A stretch of 34,892 bases of DNA from a virus, in the IMG/VR virus record IMGVR_UViG_3300046451_001765, positions 1-34,892 of that record; one strand, given 5' to 3'. The notes beneath the pieces are model-generated. The model did not search any database. It was not told the DNA's origin and saw only the letters and a list, made by a program, of their open reading frames with translations. This document shows positions 6,001 to 13,137 of the stretch, one piece after another. Position numbers and translations under genes: made by a program. Positions within the stretch are counted from its first letter, which is position 1; each line of letters opens with the position of its first letter.

Positions 6001-6267
6001 ATGACTACCAATGATGACTTCGTCATTAACACCAACCCAGCGCTTCAAGCTTTAGTCGATGAGGTTGCTGATACATATCGCGAGGCCGGGCGAGTATTCG
6101 GGGTATCGCACACGCACATTTGGCACGCACTAAATGGGACAAGGAACCCGATCTCGGTAAACTTGTTAGCGAAGTACGCAAGTCGTTGTCGCACCACCGT
6201 TGGAGTTTCCATGGAGCTCTGGATCAATCAAGAAGGGCTACTTAAGTATAAGATCGAGAGACACTAA
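6001..6267 (+). CDS. small Cro/XRE-like HTH DNA-binding protein
   Basis: An 88-residue protein with a helix-turn-helix of the XRE/Cro kind: TYREAGRVFGVSHTHIWHAL (about residues 25-44) supplies helices 2 and 3, with NLLAKYASR as a following helix. It has no catalytic or oligomerisation domain. It probably binds operators in the control region immediately upstream, where a palindrome covers its own -35 box. It leads the primase/VapE operon and has a strong AGGAGAG ribosome site. Whether it is a repressor or an antirepressor (Cro-like) cannot be told from sequence. Confidence 0.75.
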   Translation: MTTNDDFVINTNPALQALVDEVADTYREAGRVFGVSHTHIWHALNGTRNPISVNLLAKYASRCRTTVGVSMELWINQEGLLKYKIERH

Positions 6268-6288
6268 CCACGCTCCCCCTGTGGCACA

Positions 6289-6328
6289 CTCCTTCCCCCT
6301 TCCCCTTTCCCCAACATCTATATAGATG
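6289..6328. promoter_or_regulatory. polypyrimidine tract followed by a perfect palindrome
   Basis: Between the HTH gene and the primase there are 24 uninterrupted pyrimidines (6289-6312), then CATCTATATAGATG (6315-6328), a perfect 14-bp palindrome. The last base of the palindrome is the first base of the primase GGAG ribosome site (6328-6331). In RNA it could form a hairpin that hides this site; in DNA it could be an operator or part of a replication origin next to the primase gene. It is not a clear terminator because no T run follows. Confidence 0.45.
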
Positions 6329-6339
6329 GAGATTTAATT

Positions 6340-7344
6340 GTGTGGTTGCATATAGCAGAGAACGTAGCAGTATCAGAGATAGCGAACAGGCTTGGACTAC
6401 AGCCTCGCCGCAACAACTCCTTCGCACCATGCCCAAAGTGTGGTGAAGTCAATCGAGGGTCATCGGACAACCGTGGCCCGATCGGACTGAGGGGTGACGA
6501 CAAAGGTTGGAAGTGCCATAAATGTGGGGCCGGTGGGTCTGGCATTGACATGGTCACGTATCGAATATGTGGTAGTAAATTTTCAGAGGCAGACTCCTTC
6601 AACAAAACACGAGTAAGAACTTGGTTCGATGTGAAGATTGAAGAAGGTGCAGAGGTACTCTCAGCGCCGAAAAGGATTCGAGGGAAGCGACCTCCAGTCG
6701 GTGAGGTACACAGTCTCTGGAAAGCATCGCGCAACCTCAACCAGTTGAACAGCGAAGACCAAGCGCTTAAATTTTTAAAGGGAAGGAATCTAAACCTTTC
6801 CGCACTTTCTAAGTCTGGTGTCGTTCGAATCACGCCAGACCGAAAAGACTTTGACTGGCCAGGGTGGTGGCCTGCAGGACGCAGTTCATTGTGGCGAATT
6901 GTTGCGCCCGCATTCACTGAGGATGGGGAGTTCGTAAGCCTTCACAGTAGGGCTGTTGATGTTCCAAAGGCTGGGCCTAAGACGCTCTGGCCGAAAGGAT
7001 TTGAGGCAAAAGGGCTTTTCATGCCGAATAGATATGCCGTCAAGATGTTGCGAGGAGTAGATGTAGAGATCGATGGAGTTCTCTTTGTTGAGGGCATTAC
7101 CGACTTTATGAAGTGTTCTGCAGAGGTTGAAGACCAAAACTTAAAAATCGCAATTCTTGCAGGTACATCCGGGTCTTTTGGGTGTGTCTCAAAACTAAAG
7201 ATACCAAAAGATACAAAGATATATATTGGTACTGACCCGGATGAAGCAGGCAAGGAATACGCCAAGACGATTCAGTTGCAACTTGCCGATAGAATCTCTT
7301 ACAGAATCCCACTACACCAATTCGTAGGGGAAGATAATGCTTGA
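6340..7344 (+). CDS. DNA primase with zinc ribbon and TOPRIM domain
   Basis: Makes RNA primers for phage DNA replication. In 334 residues it has an N-terminal zinc ribbon (CPKC 31-34, CHKC 59-62) and a TOPRIM domain with the catalytic Glu in FVEGITDF (249-256) and the metal-binding DPDEAG (299-304). It is like the primase half of T7 gp4 but has no helicase domain; the ATPase is the separate next gene. Translation seems to start at GTG 6340 with a GGAG ribosome site ten bases upstream. It overlaps the VapE gene by 8 bases. Confidence 0.9.
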   Translation: MWLHIAENVAVSEIANRLGLQPRRNNSFAPCPKCGEVNRGSSDNRGPIGLRGDDKGWKCHKCGAGGSGIDMVTYRICGSKFSEADSFNKTRVRTWFDVKIEEGAEVLSAPKRIRGKRPPVGEVHSLWKASRNLNQLNSEDQALKFLKGRNLNLSALSKSGVVRITPDRKDFDWPGWWPAGRSSLWRIVAPAFTEDGEFVSLHSRAVDVPKAGPKTLWPKGFEAKGLFMPNRYAVKMLRGVDVEIDGVLFVEGITDFMKCSAEVEDQNLKIAILAGTSGSFGCVSKLKIPKDTKIYIGTDPDEAGKEYAKTIQLQLADRISYRIPLHQFVGEDNA

Positions 7345-8674
7345 TATTGATGCGATCATCACAGGCCAACCGGGCGCACCGAGGCTTTCTGACTTGTTGT
7401 CTATGGCTGAGAAGGGGCATGAAGATAGCGCCCAGTCAGGCATGGACTCTAAGGTTGTCAGCCACCTTGAGATGCAGACAAGCAAGGATGGGGTTCAAAA
7501 TATAAAGTCAACGGTTCCAAATATCCTGATCATCATGGAGAAAGACAAGCGTTGGAAGAAGAAGGTTTGGCTTAATGAGTTCAGTAATGCCATCTACCTT
7601 GATGAAAAACCGCTGAAAGACACAGACTACACGCGAATCAAGAGATGGATGTTCAAGCAATACGGTGTGCATTTTAGTACTGACATGATCGTTGAGGCGA
7701 CTAACTTCATTGCAGAACAAAACGGTAAGAACCCACTAACCAATTGGCTCAACAGTAATGTTTGGGATGGCGTCCCACGGATGGATGAGTGGCTTGTTCG
7801 CGGGTGCGGCGCTGAAGACAACAAGCTTAACCGAGAGATTGGTCGCCGATGGCTCATACAATGTGTCGCCAGAGCGATGGAACCAGGCTGTAAGGCCGAT
7901 TGTGTTCTCATACTTGTCGGGCCACAAGGGGCGCGAAAAAGTACAACATTCCGCATCCTCGGCTCTCCTGAGTACTTCTGCGATACACCGATGGATATCG
8001 GTTCAAGCAACGCCTACATGCAGATTCATCGCGCATGGATCTACGAGGTAGCAGAGCTCGACTCTATTCGCAGGGCAAGAAACTCCAGCACTAAGGCGTT
8101 CTTGTCTGCTCAAGAGGACACCTTCCGACTCCCATACGCACGCCAGACAGTGACGCTGAAGAGGCACACAGTGTTCTGTGGAACCACCAACAAGGCCGAG
8201 TTCATCACCGATGAGACTGGGTCTCGACGCTACTGGCCAATACAAGTTGGTAAGATGGATACGGACTGGACCGAACACAACCGTAGTCAGTTGTGGGCAG
8301 AGTCTGCGGTTGCTTACAAAAATGGTGAGAAGTGGTTCTTAGAGGATCAGGCCCAAAATGTTCTTGACGAGCAGTCCTCCGATTTCCGTCAGTTTGACCC
8401 GTGGCATGAAATCGTGGAGCGATACATCAGAGCAAATGGCCTGAACATGTCTACTACTGATTTGATGGAGCAAGGTTTAAAACTCGAGAAGTACCAGATG
8501 ACTCGTGCATCAGAGATGCGCGTTGGCGACATCATGAGACAGCTGGGATTTGATCGAGTTCGAAAACGAGTATTTGGTGATCGGAAATATGTTTGGGTCG
8601 AAGCCAACAAAGACAATGTGATTGAAATTCAAAAGCCAGTAGCGGTAGACAATGAAGACAATGGGAGTTTTTAA
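7337..8674 (+). CDS. VapE-family P-loop ATPase (replicative helicase candidate)
   Basis: A 445-residue protein of the virulence-associated E (VapE)/DUF5906-like AAA-type group, which pairs with primases in phages and mobile elements and probably acts as the replicative helicase. Seen: the family lead-in WDGVPRMDEWL (143-153), Walker A GPQGARKST (195-203), Walker B region WIYEVAEL (234-241), sensor-like CGTTN (281-285) and an arginine-finger-like TGSRRYWPI (294-302). The ATG at 7337 follows GGGGAA and overlaps the primase end, so the two are coupled. The N-terminal 100 residues are not recognised. Confidence 0.88.
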   Translation: MLDIDAIITGQPGAPRLSDLLSMAEKGHEDSAQSGMDSKVVSHLEMQTSKDGVQNIKSTVPNILIIMEKDKRWKKKVWLNEFSNAIYLDEKPLKDTDYTRIKRWMFKQYGVHFSTDMIVEATNFIAEQNGKNPLTNWLNSNVWDGVPRMDEWLVRGCGAEDNKLNREIGRRWLIQCVARAMEPGCKADCVLILVGPQGARKSTTFRILGSPEYFCDTPMDIGSSNAYMQIHRAWIYEVAELDSIRRARNSSTKAFLSAQEDTFRLPYARQTVTLKRHTVFCGTTNKAEFITDETGSRRYWPIQVGKMDTDWTEHNRSQLWAESAVAYKNGEKWFLEDQAQNVLDEQSSDFRQFDPWHEIVERYIRANGLNMSTTDLMEQGLKLEKYQMTRASEMRVGDIMRQLGFDRVRKRVFGDRKYVWVEANKDNVIEIQKPVAVDNEDNGSF

Positions 8675-8675
8675 A

Positions 8676-9257
8676 ATGAAGTCAGCAGAACAAAAAGAGA
8701 TGATGATATTTATCGATCGATACCTGACCGAAGAGGACAAGGACCGTATCTGCTCCAACAGTCCTGCAGGCAAGGTAAGGACATTTCCAGGCAGTGAAAT
8801 GTTCTACATGTATTCAGAGTCGAATCGTGTGAAGTCATTCATTGAAAATGGTCACTACTCCAGCGTTATTGGGTTCGGCATTGACTATCTTATAAATAGG
8901 TCATTTTCTTCAAATTGGATTGACCTTGCAACTTCAGATGATGCCGAAGCTCACGCTAGGAATATGCTTCTGGATTACATAGATGACGGTCATGTGTTTG
9001 ATGAGTCACAGGTCGACAAAATCTATGCATGGTTGAAGATGACACCGTATTCTGCCATGTCGATCACAACTCCGATTCGAGACAAAGTATGCGAAACCGT
9101 AGATTTACTGTGGTCAAGTTGCGTAATGAAGGGAAGAGAGTTTGCCACCCTCAGTCATGAAGTCGCAAACACAATGATGGGTGACATCATAAATCATTGG
9201 TCAGAAACAGTTATCATTCCACATAAGGGTGTCGGTACACGAAATCTTCTGGAGTAG
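8676..9257 (+). CDS. hypothetical protein
   Basis: A 193-residue soluble protein of mixed helix/strand composition that I do not recognise. The start at 8676 is preferred over one at 8652 (inside the VapE gene) because a GGGAG ribosome site lies eight bases before it. It begins one base after the VapE stop. The position suggests an accessory role in replication. No metal-binding or nucleotide-binding motif is visible. Confidence 0.65.
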   Translation: MKSAEQKEMMIFIDRYLTEEDKDRICSNSPAGKVRTFPGSEMFYMYSESNRVKSFIENGHYSSVIGFGIDYLINRSFSSNWIDLATSDDAEAHARNMLLDYIDDGHVFDESQVDKIYAWLKMTPYSAMSITTPIRDKVCETVDLLWSSCVMKGREFATLSHEVANTMMGDIINHWSETVIIPHKGVGTRNLLE

Positions 9258-9261
9258 GATC

Positions 9262-9486
9262 ATGCCAAACATAAATGTGATTTGTGACCAATGGAACAAG
9301 CCAATGCACTGGGTGGTCACCGAAGACGATGAGTCTGCTGAAATATCAGATGAGGATGGAGACTTCGTCGTCAGTTCGATCACTCAAACAAATCTTACCG
9401 AATTAATCGAAGCACATCTCCAAAAGATACGATTGGCGGTCGCAATGAATTTGCTGATGACATCGCCTAAAAACAACGAAAGCTAA
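9262..9486 (+). CDS. small acidic hypothetical protein
   Basis: A 74-residue acidic protein (MPNINVICDQWNKP at the start; an ED/SD-rich middle). A GGAGTAGGATC ribosome site spans the stop codon of the upstream gene, which favours the ATG at 9262 over one at 9229. It is the last gene of the primase operon; its stop codon overlaps that of the opposing Lys/Ala-tailed gene (CTAA, 9483-9486). Not recognised; small acidic phage proteins are sometimes inhibitors of host DNA-binding proteins, but nothing here shows that. Confidence 0.55.
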   Translation: MPNINVICDQWNKPMHWVVTEDDESAEISDEDGDFVVSSITQTNLTELIEAHLQKIRLAVAMNLLMTSPKNNES

Positions 9487-9713
9487 GCTTTCTTTTTCCA
9501 GACTTTCTTTGCCGGTGCTTTCTTTGCCGGTGCTTTCTTTGCTGGGGCCTTACTTGGGGCCAACTTCTCTACCGGTGCTGCAAGCTTTGACTCGAGCTCA
9601 GCGATGTATGAATAGAGTACAGCTATGACACCCGGCAACTGATACCCATGATGACACGCCTTGGCAGATGTCATGACAACTCTCATGGCCTGTACCTGAT
9701 CTTTCAAACTCAT
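9483..9713 (-). CDS. small protein with Lys/Ala/Pro repeat tail
   Basis: A 76-residue protein. The first 45 residues are probably helical (SLKDQVQAMRVVMTSAKACH, then IAVLYSYIAELESKL); the tail is three APAKK repeats ending KVWKKKA, like the nucleic-acid-binding tails of histone H1-like bacterial proteins. It may bind DNA, perhaps with the HTH protein encoded directly upstream. The ATG at 9713 is preferred over a GTG at 9725 because the GGAG ribosome site overlaps the latter. Confidence 0.6.
   Translation of the reverse strand: MSLKDQVQAMRVVMTSAKACHHGYQLPGVIAVLYSYIAELESKLAAPVEKLAPSKAPAKKAPAKKAPAKKVWKKKA
9503..9547. repeat. three 15-bp tandem repeats encoding the Lys/Ala tail
   Basis: CTTTCTTTGCCGGTG occurs at 9503-9517 and exactly again at 9518-9532; a third copy at 9533-9547 differs at two positions. 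They encode the PAKKA units in the opposing gene. Near identity at DNA level suggests recent expansion by slippage, so copy number may vary between relatives. Confidence 0.85.
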
Positions 9714-9725
9714 TTGTGGCTCCAC

Positions 9726-9965
9726 TTATAATCGTAAACGTGGGGATAGACCCGGCCATTCCCTGACCGATACTATACCACTAGTTGCTCTCTCAATGCC
9801 AATCGCCAACGGTAGTGATGGTGTCTTACGACCATACTCAAGGTCTCTCAGGTACCCGATACTGATTTTCATCTCAAAACGAACGAGCTCTCCATTCAAC
9901 CAAGTGACAAAAGCAACACGAGTGCTTCGGCCTGGTAAGCTTTTACGATATTCAGTGACAACCAT
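9726..9965 (-). CDS. Cro/CI-like HTH repressor
   Basis: A 79-residue protein with a lambda-repressor-like helix-turn-helix signature: the ISIGYLRDLEYGRKTPSLPL segment followed by AIGIERATSGIVSV, the usual pattern of recognition helix, GR-x-x-P loop and helix 5 in small Cro-type proteins. It has no C-terminal cleavage domain, so it is not a SOS-cleavable CI. It is transcribed divergently from the exonuclease/RecT operon and probably controls it. ATG 9965 has AAGG eight bases upstream; the GTG at 9974 overlaps that ribosome site. Confidence 0.7.
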   Translation of the reverse strand: MVVTEYRKSLPGRSTRVAFVTWLNGELVRFEMKISIGYLRDLEYGRKTPSLPLAIGIERATSGIVSVREWPGLSPRLRL

Positions 9966-9985
9966 TAGACACACCTTTGATTTGG

Positions 9986-10014
9986 ATACTATCTAAACCG
10001 ATGCCTTTTGTCCA
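9986..10014 (-). promoter_or_regulatory. promoter for the HTH repressor gene
   Basis: On the - strand: TGGACA (10009-10014), a 17-bp spacer, then TAGTAT (9986-9991), a good sigma70-type fit. The start of transcription would be near 9979, so the leader to the ATG at 9965 is very short. Confidence 0.5.
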
Positions 10015-10021
10015 TCTTAGG

Positions 10022-10040
10022 GTGTGGCTCCTTGACACAC
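10022..10040. promoter_or_regulatory. inverted repeat overlapping the -35 box
   Basis: GTGTG (10022-10026) and CACAC (10036-10040) form a 5-bp inverted repeat that covers the TTGACA -35 box at 10032-10037. It lies between the divergent repressor and recombination promoters, a natural operator position. Short, so moderate evidence only. Confidence 0.35.
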
Positions 10041-10060
10041 TTCAGGCTAAGGAGTAGTCT
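10032..10060 (+). promoter_or_regulatory. sigma70-type promoter for the recombination operon
   Basis: A perfect TTGACA -35 (10032-10037), a 17-bp spacer and TAGTCT (10055-10060) as -10. It is followed by the leader CACCAACAAGAGAGGAACG, closely like the leaders at 33-49 and 5981-6000. Spacing and leader match the promoter at 5949, so both are probably read at the same stage of infection. Confidence 0.55.
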
Positions 10061-10079
10061 CACCAACAAGAGAGGAACG

Positions 10080-11033
10080 ATGAACCAACAAGAACGACAA
10101 GCTTGGCTTACCGAGCGTAAAAAAGGCTTAGGTGGAACAGACATCGCCTGCATTATGATGGCGTGCGCTGACGAGTCCGAGAAGATTGGTTCATTTGAAA
10201 ACAGTACTTTCAAATTGTGGTCGGAAAAAACGGGGCTGTTCAATACAGACGACCATGACGATTCAGTCTTGATGCGTGGTCGAGTAATGGAAAAATATGT
10301 CTGTGAGTTTTATGAACTCCACCTAGGGGAAGGGTGTAAACTTTGGGAAGAGGGACTGACATGGAATCCAACTCGACCACGTATCTTTGGTACGCCTGAT
10401 CGGCTTGTAGAGCACAATGGAGTCAGATTCGGAATGGATGCTAAAACCCGCCGCTATCGACGCGGGTGGGGCGACTCTGGAACAACTGATGTTCCACTAG
10501 ATGTAGAGATTCAGATGCGTGTCTACATGGAGATTTTTGATGCTCCATACTGGGACATAGCTACGCTCTTCAGCCTCGATGACTTCCGGGTGTATCGACT
10601 CGAGCGAGACAAAGAACTTGGAGGGTCTATTCTCGACGCAGCAGAGGAGTGGTGGGAAAAGTATGTCGAGAGTGAGGTACCTCCAAGCGTAGACTCCACC
10701 AGCGCATGCACGAAGGTTCTCAGTCAGTTGAACCCAAGGGTAAAAGACGAGCCGCTAAGAACCGCAACCGTCGCCGAGAAAGATCTCTATGAGAAAATTC
10801 TACACGTTAAGGAAGAGCTCAAGTTGAACGATAACAAGAAGCGGGAACTTGAGAACATTTTACGAGCAAAGATAGGAGACTCCCCTGGTATAGAAGGAGT
10901 TGCTACATGGAAGCTTGGGAAGCCTCGAAAAGTGTTCGACAAGAACTCTTTCAGGGAAGCAGAGCCAGAGATGTACCATAAGTTTTTGATTGAACAACCA
11001 GGCATAAGAACACTTCGAGTAAAGGTAAAATAG
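10080..11033 (+). CDS. YqaJ-type phage recombination exonuclease
   Basis: A PD-(D/E)XK nuclease of the YqaJ/lambda-exonuclease type (317 aa), which resects double-stranded ends to give single strands for the RecT-type partner encoded next. Seen: WLTERKKGLGGTDI (N-terminal family motif), IFGTPDRLV (catalytic Asp region), GMDAKTRR (the D/E-x-K element) and VPLDVEIQMRVYME (the family's QVQ-like helix). The ATG at 10080 is favoured by GAGAGGAAC just upstream; the open frame continues to 10008 but crosses the promoter. Confidence 0.88.
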   Translation: MNQQERQAWLTERKKGLGGTDIACIMMACADESEKIGSFENSTFKLWSEKTGLFNTDDHDDSVLMRGRVMEKYVCEFYELHLGEGCKLWEEGLTWNPTRPRIFGTPDRLVEHNGVRFGMDAKTRRYRRGWGDSGTTDVPLDVEIQMRVYMEIFDAPYWDIATLFSLDDFRVYRLERDKELGGSILDAAEEWWEKYVESEVPPSVDSTSACTKVLSQLNPRVKDEPLRTATVAEKDLYEKILHVKEELKLNDNKKRELENILRAKIGDSPGIEGVATWKLGKPRKVFDKNSFREAEPEMYHKFLIEQPGIRTLRVKVK

Positions 11034-11034
11034 A

Positions 11035-11934
11035 ATGACTACAGCACTTAGTACACGGGACAAAGTAACAGCCCTAAACCAATACCTTGAAAGCAAGAAA
11101 AGCAGTCTCGTAAAGATTGCGCCACGGGGAACCGACGTTGATCGGATTATTCGGGTAGCAATGTTTGAGGCCGTGAAGAACGAGAAGATCGTTCAATGCA
11201 GCCCTACTTCCGTATACATGGCCTTAGCTAAAGCTTGCGAGCTGGACTTGGTTGCCGGTGGTGTACTACACAGGGCATCGCTTGTACCTATGTGGAACAA
11301 ACGATCCAAGACCTTCGAGGCTGAGTTGTGGATCGAGTACACCGGATTGATGGACTTAGTTAAACGCTCTGGAGAGGTCGCACACTTTGCTGCCAGAGTC
11401 GTGCATGAGAACGATGAGTTCGAACATTGCTTTGCTTTGGAGGGTGGAGAGGTTCTCAAACACAAGGTCAACTACGATGACCCAGGAGAACTGAAACTCG
11501 CATACGCCGTATGCTTTTTCAAAGACGGACAGCGCCAAGTGGAAGTGATGCGGAAGGATCAAATCAACCGGATTCGCCAAGGTTCTCGCAGCCCAGATTC
11601 TGGCCCCTGGGCCCAGCACACAGAAGAGATGTGGCGCAAAACGGTAATCCGTAGAATCTGTAAGTACCTGCCGCTTACGCCAAAAACTACGGCTGTTCTT
11701 GAACACGACATAAAATCAGACTTCGAAGACAACAGGAACTTTGAAGATTTTACCTCGACCGACGTTGACGCCAAAGGCAACACGGGTAATGAAAATGATG
11801 TTATCGATGTACAGGCATCCAAATCAAAACCAGCCCCGAAGCGTGCTTCCAAGGTTAAAGACCTAGTCGAACGTACAAAAACAAACAACCTTCCAGAGCC
11901 AGAAGAAGATTTCACTTCACAGGAGAATGAATAA
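11035..11934 (+). CDS. recT: RecT-family single-strand annealing protein
   Basis: Anneals complementary single strands during phage recombination and replication, working with the exonuclease upstream. The 299-residue protein shows the RecT core: SVYMALAKACELDL (residues 60-73), LHRASLVPMWN (78-88), WIEYTGLMDLVKRSG and the C-terminal MWRKTVIRRICKYLPLTP. The last 60 residues are charged and low in complexity (KSKPAPKRASK; EPEEDFTSQ), as is common in RecT tails. It begins one base after the exonuclease stop and overlaps the next gene by one base. Confidence 0.95.
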   Translation: MTTALSTRDKVTALNQYLESKKSSLVKIAPRGTDVDRIIRVAMFEAVKNEKIVQCSPTSVYMALAKACELDLVAGGVLHRASLVPMWNKRSKTFEAELWIEYTGLMDLVKRSGEVAHFAARVVHENDEFEHCFALEGGEVLKHKVNYDDPGELKLAYAVCFFKDGQRQVEVMRKDQINRIRQGSRSPDSGPWAQHTEEMWRKTVIRRICKYLPLTPKTTAVLEHDIKSDFEDNRNFEDFTSTDVDAKGNTGNENDVIDVQASKSKPAPKRASKVKDLVERTKTNNLPEPEEDFTSQENE

Positions 11935-12611
11935 TGTCGTTGATTGATCAAGCCTCAAAGAGCATGTCCCCATACAAGGTCATGATGGCAGAGTCTGCCA
12001 GTAAGAATGAAACACAGAAGTTCATCCTTCAACCAAATGTGTTGGTCGATATTCTTAAAAGTGAGATGGATATTCGACTCATTGACAAGAAGATGAAGAA
12101 GGAGTTCTCAGGCTATCGCACTCGCCTGAAGACTGCCGAGTGGCGGCTTGCTGGAATGTTGAACTGCGTTGATGAAGACATCTATCGAGTTCAAATCGGA
12201 AAGACGATTGAAAGCATGCTGAAGCACATCAAGCTTATCCAGCCAAATGGTGACTGGGTAATGTTGGAATACGAAGTCGATATTCGCGCCAACAAGAATG
12301 GTGACCAAGCGGTCATGCTTGCTGCAAACTTTGTTGATGCACGAAACGAACAGGACATGCGATACCAGAACGGTGTTCCCGCTGTCGATGTGAAGGTCGA
12401 TGTGACGGGAAACAACAAAGAGTTGATTGAGGCGATTCAAGCGCAAGGCGGAGGTTCAGACAATTCAGAGCTCATTGCTACGTTGAATCGGTTCGTTGAC
12501 TCTATGATTCCAAAAGATGCGTCGGCTAAAGAAAACAAATCGAAAGTCAAAGAAGATACCGTCGCAAAAGACACATTCGAAGAAGAACTTGGCGCGGACT
12601 TTACTGAATAA
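11934..12611 (+). CDS. unknown protein of the recombination operon
   Basis: A 225-residue protein I do not recognise. The first 125 residues look helical (KNETQKFILQPNVLVDILKS; RLIDKKMKKEFSGYRTRLKT), then comes a short beta-like region, a GGGSD linker and a charged tail ending FEEELGADFTE. The acidic C-terminus could contact DNA-binding partners. It starts in a TAATG overlap with recT, so it is made with it and probably helps recombination or replication, but that is inference from position. Confidence 0.6.
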   Translation: MSLIDQASKSMSPYKVMMAESASKNETQKFILQPNVLVDILKSEMDIRLIDKKMKKEFSGYRTRLKTAEWRLAGMLNCVDEDIYRVQIGKTIESMLKHIKLIQPNGDWVMLEYEVDIRANKNGDQAVMLAANFVDARNEQDMRYQNGVPAVDVKVDVTGNNKELIEAIQAQGGGSDNSELIATLNRFVDSMIPKDASAKENKSKVKEDTVAKDTFEEELGADFTE

Positions 12612-12636
12612 ATGAGATGATAGGGCGAGACTTTTT

Positions 12637-13128
12637 ATGGCTGAGCACTCATTAGATGACATTGTCCACTCTATTCAGTCAGCAGTACTTGCGGCGACCG
12701 ACATAGCCGAGCGGCATGAACTTGACTCGATCATGAAGCAAGAGTTCTGGGAGCTCAAGGTTGACGGCGATGGAGAGCCCATAAGAGACGAGAGTGGCCG
12801 TGACATATACACACCCCGAATGGTTACGATGCGGATACCCAAGTGGGTAGACGGCAAGCTTTTTGACACCGATGTACCCGTGCCTCTCCAGTCCCTTACT
12901 ACAGGGCAAAGCCTCACCGTGGACCGCCTTGAAGTTGAGATGTCAGTAGAAATATCAGGTCTTGAGGAAGGGAAAACTAAGGGCAAACTTATGATACGGC
13001 CCGGTGGCAATTCTTCGTGGTTTAACAAACAGAGCAACACTGCTAAACTCAAGCTGGTTTTCAAGGGCAGTGCGCCCCCAGAAGGTTACGCAAGAATCGA
13101 TGATCAGCTAATCAAGCTGCTTCCATAG
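12637..13128 (+). CDS. DUF2589-like protein, first of a tandem pair
   Basis: A 163-residue protein with the plan of the DUF2589 family (no known function): an N-terminal amphipathic helix region (LDDIVHSIQSAVLAATDIAE), a strand series with a PVPLQSL element where DUF2589 proteins have VPLL, and LTVDRLEVEMSVEI as the following strand pair. It ends with APPEGYARIDDQLIKLL, echoed by GPPEGLMKVLDML in the next gene, which supports the two being paralogues. It lacks the Cys/Gly signature of its partner, so it is the more diverged copy. Confidence 0.6.
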   Translation: MAEHSLDDIVHSIQSAVLAATDIAERHELDSIMKQEFWELKVDGDGEPIRDESGRDIYTPRMVTMRIPKWVDGKLFDTDVPVPLQSLTTGQSLTVDRLEVEMSVEISGLEEGKTKGKLMIRPGGNSSWFNKQSNTAKLKLVFKGSAPPEGYARIDDQLIKLLP

Positions 13129-13137
13129 GAGTCCATC

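Noticed and set aside
9503-9547. Possible CRISPR-like direct repeats
   Set aside because: The units are contiguous 15-mers with no spacers and encode a basic protein tail.
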